From Parabacteroides sp. FAFU027 (GTDB taxonomy: Bacteria; Bacteroidota; Bacteroidia; Bacteroidales; UBA7332): a stretch of 64,000 bases of DNA. A model generated the notes under the pieces. It worked only from the letters and a program-made list of their open reading frames with translations. It made no database searches and was not told the origin of the DNA. The first letter of the stretch is position 1; the number at the start of each line of letters is the position of its first letter. The stretch covers positions 310,001-374,000 of the forward strand of contig NZ_JAKZKV010000004.1 in assembly GCF_022808675.1 (NCBI RefSeq), given 5' to 3'. The position numbers and the translations under genes were made by a program. This document shows, one piece after another, positions 60,575 through 64,000 of the stretch.

Positions 60575-61483
60575 ATGATAAAAAAACTAAAGTTTGCGTT
60601 TTCAATAATACTCCTGAGCCCTTTGTTGGTAGGTGCTCAGGAGATTATTTCATTGTACAGCGGTGATATTCCAAACGCGAAAAAAACAGTCGGAACGATA
60701 ACCTCTGAAAGTTTCGAATCGGGTATGTGCCGTAATGTCTCAAATCCTACCCTGGAAGTCTTTCTTCCGGAAAAGGAAAAAGCAACCGGAACAGCTGTTG
60801 TTATTTGCCCGGGAGGCGGATATAGCGTCATTGTATATCAGGGGGAAGGTGTTTCTACGGCTAAAGAGTTTGCAAAAAATGGTGTTGCGGCCTTTGTGCT
60901 CAAATATCGTTTGCCGGATGACTCAAGGATGAATGATAAATCAATAGCCCCGTTACAGGATGCGCAACAAGCGATTAAACTGGTTCGTGAAAATGTGGCT
61001 AAATGGGGCCTTGATGCTCATAGAATCGGGATTATGGGTTTTTCCGCCGGGGGGCATTTGGCATCAACCGAGGCTACTCATTACCAGAAATCCCTGATCG
61101 AGAACCTCAATAATACGAGCCTTCGTCCCGATTTTCAGATTTTGGTGTATCCGGTTATCAGCATGCAGGATAAACTCACTCATAGCGGCTCCAGGAGCCA
61201 GTTGTTGGGTGATAATCCTTCAAAGGGAATTGTGGACTTGTTTTCCAACGAACTTCAGGTGAATGAAGATACCCCACCGGCTTACATAACTCATACTGCT
61301 GATGATAACGTGGTCGATGTGGATAACAGTATCGGATATTTCGAGGCATTGCGCCATCATAAGGTTCCGGTAGAGATGCACATTTACCCCAAAGGCGGAC
61401 ATGGCTTTGTTTTTGGTCGTAGAGGTTGGATGGATCCTTTGTTTCAATGGCTTGTGGATGCTAAGTTGATTGCAGACAGATAA
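60575..61483 (+). CDS. Alpha/beta-hydrolase, acetylxylan-esterase-like
   Basis: 302 residues from the ATG at 60575; a TTG three codons upstream is in frame. Signal peptide ends LVGAQ. HSL/acetylesterase features: VVICPGGGYSVI (oxyanion loop), nucleophile Ser157 in GFSAGGHLA, Asp in HTADDNVV, His in KGGHGFVFG. Such proteins are often found beside GH10 and GH43 genes in Bacteroidota and are annotated as acetylxylan or xylan esterases. It is tightly coupled to the preceding hydrolase (12-base gap) and followed by a clear terminator at 61488, so it ends the esterase transcript. Confidence 0.84.
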   Translation: MIKKLKFAFSIILLSPLLVGAQEIISLYSGDIPNAKKTVGTITSESFESGMCRNVSNPTLEVFLPEKEKATGTAVVICPGGGYSVIVYQGEGVSTAKEFAKNGVAAFVLKYRLPDDSRMNDKSIAPLQDAQQAIKLVRENVAKWGLDAHRIGIMGFSAGGHLASTEATHYQKSLIENLNNTSLRPDFQILVYPVISMQDKLTHSGSRSQLLGDNPSKGIVDLFSNELQVNEDTPPAYITHTADDNVVDVDNSIGYFEALRHHKVPVEMHIYPKGGHGFVFGRRGWMDPLFQWLVDAKLIADR

Positions 61484-61487
61484 TTAG

Positions 61488-61527
61488 ACTGCCGGGTGAT
61501 TTTGAGATGGTCCCGGCAGTTTCTATT
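61488..61527 (+). terminator. Terminator at the end of the esterase cluster
   Basis: 9-bp perfect GC-rich stem, 61488-61496 with 61512-61520, extendable by two weaker pairs, 15-base loop, then TTCTATTT. It starts 5 bases after the stop of the last esterase. Confidence 0.8.
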
Positions 61528-61618
61528 TATAACGTGACCTATTGGTAAAACCCTTCTACAATATCCTTCCGTTTTTCTCTTAAATCAAATAAATACCCAA
61601 TTCTGGAAATTAAGAATC

Positions 61619-61659
61619 TATATTTGAAAGTTTCATGCTGTTAAAGGTGACTAATTTTG
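61619..61659 (+). promoter_or_regulatory. Candidate promoter region for the GH95 gene
   Basis: Two matches to the Bacteroidota -7 consensus TAnnTTTG are present: TATATTTG at 61619-61626 and TAATTTTG at 61652-61659. They lie between the terminator at 61488 and the GH95 start at 61686. Neither has a good -33 element at the normal spacing. A new transcript start here is likely but the exact site is uncertain. Confidence 0.4.
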
Positions 61660-61685
61660 AAGTCTTATATCCTTGAAATTAGTAT

Positions 61686-64000
61686 ATGAAAAAATCAAAT
61701 TCAATCCTTCTAACAGCCCTCTGTTTTTGCTTTTGCATTTCTTATGGTAAAGCACAACAGTGTGGTAAGCTCAAAATGTGGTATGATAAACCTGCGAAGG
61801 TGTGGAACGAAGCCTTACCTATTGGGAATGGCCGCTTGGCTGCAATGGTTTTCGGAGATCCCTCCAATGAAAAACTCCAATTAAACGAAAGCACTTTTTG
61901 GTCTGGTGGACCATCCCGGAATGATAATCCGGACGGATTATCAGTTCTTGATTCCGTACGTTATTACATTTTCAAAGAAGATTATCAACGTGCTGATATG
62001 CTTGCAAATCGTGGTCTTACAGCAAAACAGTTGCATGGCTCCATGTTTCAGACTGTTGGCGATTTGAATATCTCGTTTAATGGGAATAAAAACTATACCG
62101 GATATTACAGGGAGCTCGATCTTGAAAAAGCTGTTTTTACAACCACCTTCAAAGTGGACGGAGTTACTTTCAAAAGAGAGGTTTTTGCTTCCCAACCGGA
62201 TCAGGTGATCGTCATTAGACTCACCGCTGACAAGCCGGGAAAACTGACATTCACCACAAGTTTCGACGGCCCATTGCAAAAAACTTCAAAAGCACTGGAT
62301 GCCCAAACACTCGAAATGACCGGACTTTCTTCAACTCATGAAGGCGTAACGGGGCAGGTGAAATTTGATGCGCGGGCCAGAATTATCAATACTGGCGGAA
62401 CAACGGCTATAGAGGGAAATAAGATCAACGTGATCAATGCCAATGAGGTCATTATCCAGGTATCTATTGCTACGAATTTCACAGATTACAAAACGCTGTC
62501 AACCAATGAAACAGAGAAATGTGCCAATTATCTTTCTGCTGTAGAGAAAAAACCTTACTCTTCAATATTAAAAAGTCATGTTGCGGCTTTTCAGAAGTAT
62601 TTCAATCGTGTAGGCTTTGATTTGGGTATATCTCCTGCGGCAAAATTGCCTACCGATGTCCGCATTCAGAATTTTTCCAAAAAGTATGATCCGGCGTTAG
62701 TTTCGATGTATTACCAGTTTGGGCGTTATCTGCTGATTTCCTCTTCTCAGCCCGGTGGCCAGCCTGCCAACTTACAGGGAATATGGAACGGAAGCGTTTA
62801 TCCGGCATGGGATAGTAAATACACCATCAATATCAATACAGAGATGAACTACTGGCCGGCTGAGAAATGTAATATGTCGGAAATGCATGAGCCATTGATC
62901 CAAATGATTAAAGAACTTTCCGAGACCGGAAAACAGACAGCTAAAACCATGTATGGTTGTGACGGCTGGGTAGCTCATCACAATACCGACCTTTGGCGCA
63001 TCTGTGGCGTAGTCGATTTTGCCAATGCCGGATTGTGGCCTATGGGTGGTGCTTGGTTGTCGCAGCATTTGTGGGAAAAATATCTCTATAATGGCGACCT
63101 GAAATACCTCGAATCGGTTTATCCGGTGTTGAAGTCTGCTTGCGAATTTTATCAGGATTTCCTGATCGAAGAGCCAACGCACAAATGGTTAGTGGTAAGC
63201 CCTTCGATCTCTCCGGAGAACTTTCCTGACAGACATAGCAGCGCTTTATCTGCCGGGACGACCATGGATAACCAGATTTTGTTTGACCTTTTTACCAAAA
63301 CCATCAAAGCGGCAAAATTGCTGAAGAAGGACTCTGACCTTATGGCTGAGTTCCAGAAAATACTCGACCGTCTGCCTCCGATGCATATTGGTGTATATGG
63401 CCAGTTGCAAGAGTGGATGGGGGACTGGGATAATCCGGAAAATAAGCACCGGCACGTTTCCCACCTGTATGGATTATTCCCCGGTAATCAGATTACGCCG
63501 GAAGCAACCCCGGAACTATTTGATGCAGCACGCACTGTTTTAGTTCATAGAGGTGATGTCTCTACCGGATGGTCGATGGGGTGGAAGATCAACCTTTGGG
63601 CGCGATTGTTGGATGGTAATCATGCACTGAACCTGATTACAGATCAATTAACTTTGGTCGATCCGGTAAACTCCGGTAATAACGGAGGTACTTATCCCAA
63701 CCTATTCGATGCGCATCCTCCCTTCCAGATTGATGGAAACTTCGGTTGCACATCTGGTATTACCGAAATGCTGTTGCAAAGCCACGATGGCGCTATTGAT
63801 ATTCTTCCCGCATTGCCCGATGACTGGAAAAAGGGAAGTATCTCCGGTTTGAAATCATATGGTGGTTTTGAGGTAAGTGTGTCCTGGGTAAATAATCAGG
63901 TACAGAAAATTGTCATTAAATCCAATCTGGGAGGAAATTGCCGTTTGCGGGTACCCAATGAAGTTAAATTGGCCGGTGGAAAGTCAATGGTTACAGCTTC
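61686..64000 (+). CDS. GH95 alpha-L-fucosidase or alpha-L-galactosidase (3' end outside window)
   Basis: 771 codons from the ATG at 61686 without a stop; the gene continues past the window end. Signal peptide ends GKAQQ. N-terminal GH95 beta-domain: WNEALPIGNGRLAAMVFG, LNESTFWSGGP. Helical (alpha/alpha)6 barrel: GIWNGSVYPAWDSKYTININ, then EMNYWPAE, HHNTDLWR, probable acid Glu511 in SPSISPEN, probable base Asp580 in LQEWMGDWD, then RHVSHLYGLFPG. C-terminal beta-domain begins near DILPALPDDW. GH95 removes alpha-1,2-linked fucose; in the B. ovatus complex-xylan locus a GH95 is reported to act on L-galactose. That activity would fit this locus well, but the specificity cannot be read here. It begins a new transcript after the terminator at 61488. 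Confidence 0.93.
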   Translation, partial: MKKSNSILLTALCFCFCISYGKAQQCGKLKMWYDKPAKVWNEALPIGNGRLAAMVFGDPSNEKLQLNESTFWSGGPSRNDNPDGLSVLDSVRYYIFKEDYQRADMLANRGLTAKQLHGSMFQTVGDLNISFNGNKNYTGYYRELDLEKAVFTTTFKVDGVTFKREVFASQPDQVIVIRLTADKPGKLTFTTSFDGPLQKTSKALDAQTLEMTGLSSTHEGVTGQVKFDARARIINTGGTTAIEGNKINVINANEVIIQVSIATNFTDYKTLSTNETEKCANYLSAVEKKPYSSILKSHVAAFQKYFNRVGFDLGISPAAKLPTDVRIQNFSKKYDPALVSMYYQFGRYLLISSSQPGGQPANLQGIWNGSVYPAWDSKYTININTEMNYWPAEKCNMSEMHEPLIQMIKELSETGKQTAKTMYGCDGWVAHHNTDLWRICGVVDFANAGLWPMGGAWLSQHLWEKYLYNGDLKYLESVYPVLKSACEFYQDFLIEEPTHKWLVVSPSISPENFPDRHSSALSAGTTMDNQILFDLFTKTIKAAKLLKKDSDLMAEFQKILDRLPPMHIGVYGQLQEWMGDWDNPENKHRHVSHLYGLFPGNQITPEATPELFDAARTVLVHRGDVSTGWSMGWKINLWARLLDGNHALNLITDQLTLVDPVNSGNNGGTYPNLFDAHPPFQIDGNFGCTSGITEMLLQSHDGAIDILPALPDDWKKGSISGLKSYGGFEVSVSWVNNQVQKIVIKSNLGGNCRLRVPNEVKLAGGKSMVTA

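Overview
The window looks like a Bacteroidota (Bacteroidales) chromosome. It carries tandem SusC/SusD outer-membrane pairs, many exported carbohydrate-active enzymes, AT-rich leaders with little Shine-Dalgarno signal, and at least one clear type IX secretion (Por) sorting tail. The sorting tail argues against Bacteroides itself and for a T9SS-bearing relative (Paludibacter-, Dysgonomonas-, Prevotella- or Prolixibacter-like). I cannot name the genus.

All 34 genes I accept lie on the + strand. They form one very large polysaccharide utilisation locus that runs off both ends of the window. Layout: (1) 1-7873, the uptake core: 3' end of a SusC, SusD, SusC without the usual N-terminal extension, SusD, and a DUF1735-type surface lipoprotein. 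(2) 8083-13136, a GH5 enzyme and two CE6-type acetyl esterases; the GH5 and the first esterase share a C-terminal module and tail. (3) 13267-31987, GH31, two GH43, GH115, GH67, GH27, GH29, GH10 and a second GH27. (4) 32169-42361, a multidomain esterase, GH97, GH3 and GH2. (5) 42373-49199, four consecutive GH43-CBM6 enzymes. (6) 49476-61483, a second GH31, then six esterases or alpha/beta hydrolases with one more GH43 among them. (7) 61686-64000, a GH95 cut by the window end.

The enzymes together fit a heavily decorated glucuronoarabinoxylan. There is one GH10 endo-xylanase (plus a GH5) to cut the backbone and a GH3 to release xylose. Two alpha-glucuronidases of different type (GH67 for terminal, GH115 for internal uronic acid) remove MeGlcA. 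Seven GH43 remove arabinose or xylose, and nine esterases remove acetyl and probably feruloyl groups. GH27 x2, GH97, GH2, GH31 x2, GH29 and GH95 would take off galactose, xylose and fucose or L-galactose caps. The ratio (20 glycosidases and 9 esterases, almost all debranching) resembles complex-xylan loci such as the B. ovatus large xylan locus. Some enzymes (GH31, GH29, GH95, GH2) would also suit xyloglucan, so the substrate is an inference.

No regulator (hybrid two-component, ECF sigma or AraC type), tRNA, rRNA, transposase, CRISPR array or housekeeping gene is visible. Several intergenic hairpins (7889, 10169, 15755, 49375, 61488) suggest the convoy is divided into several transcripts. No gap reaches 300 bases. 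One gap (29769-29971) holds an orphan coding-like fragment.
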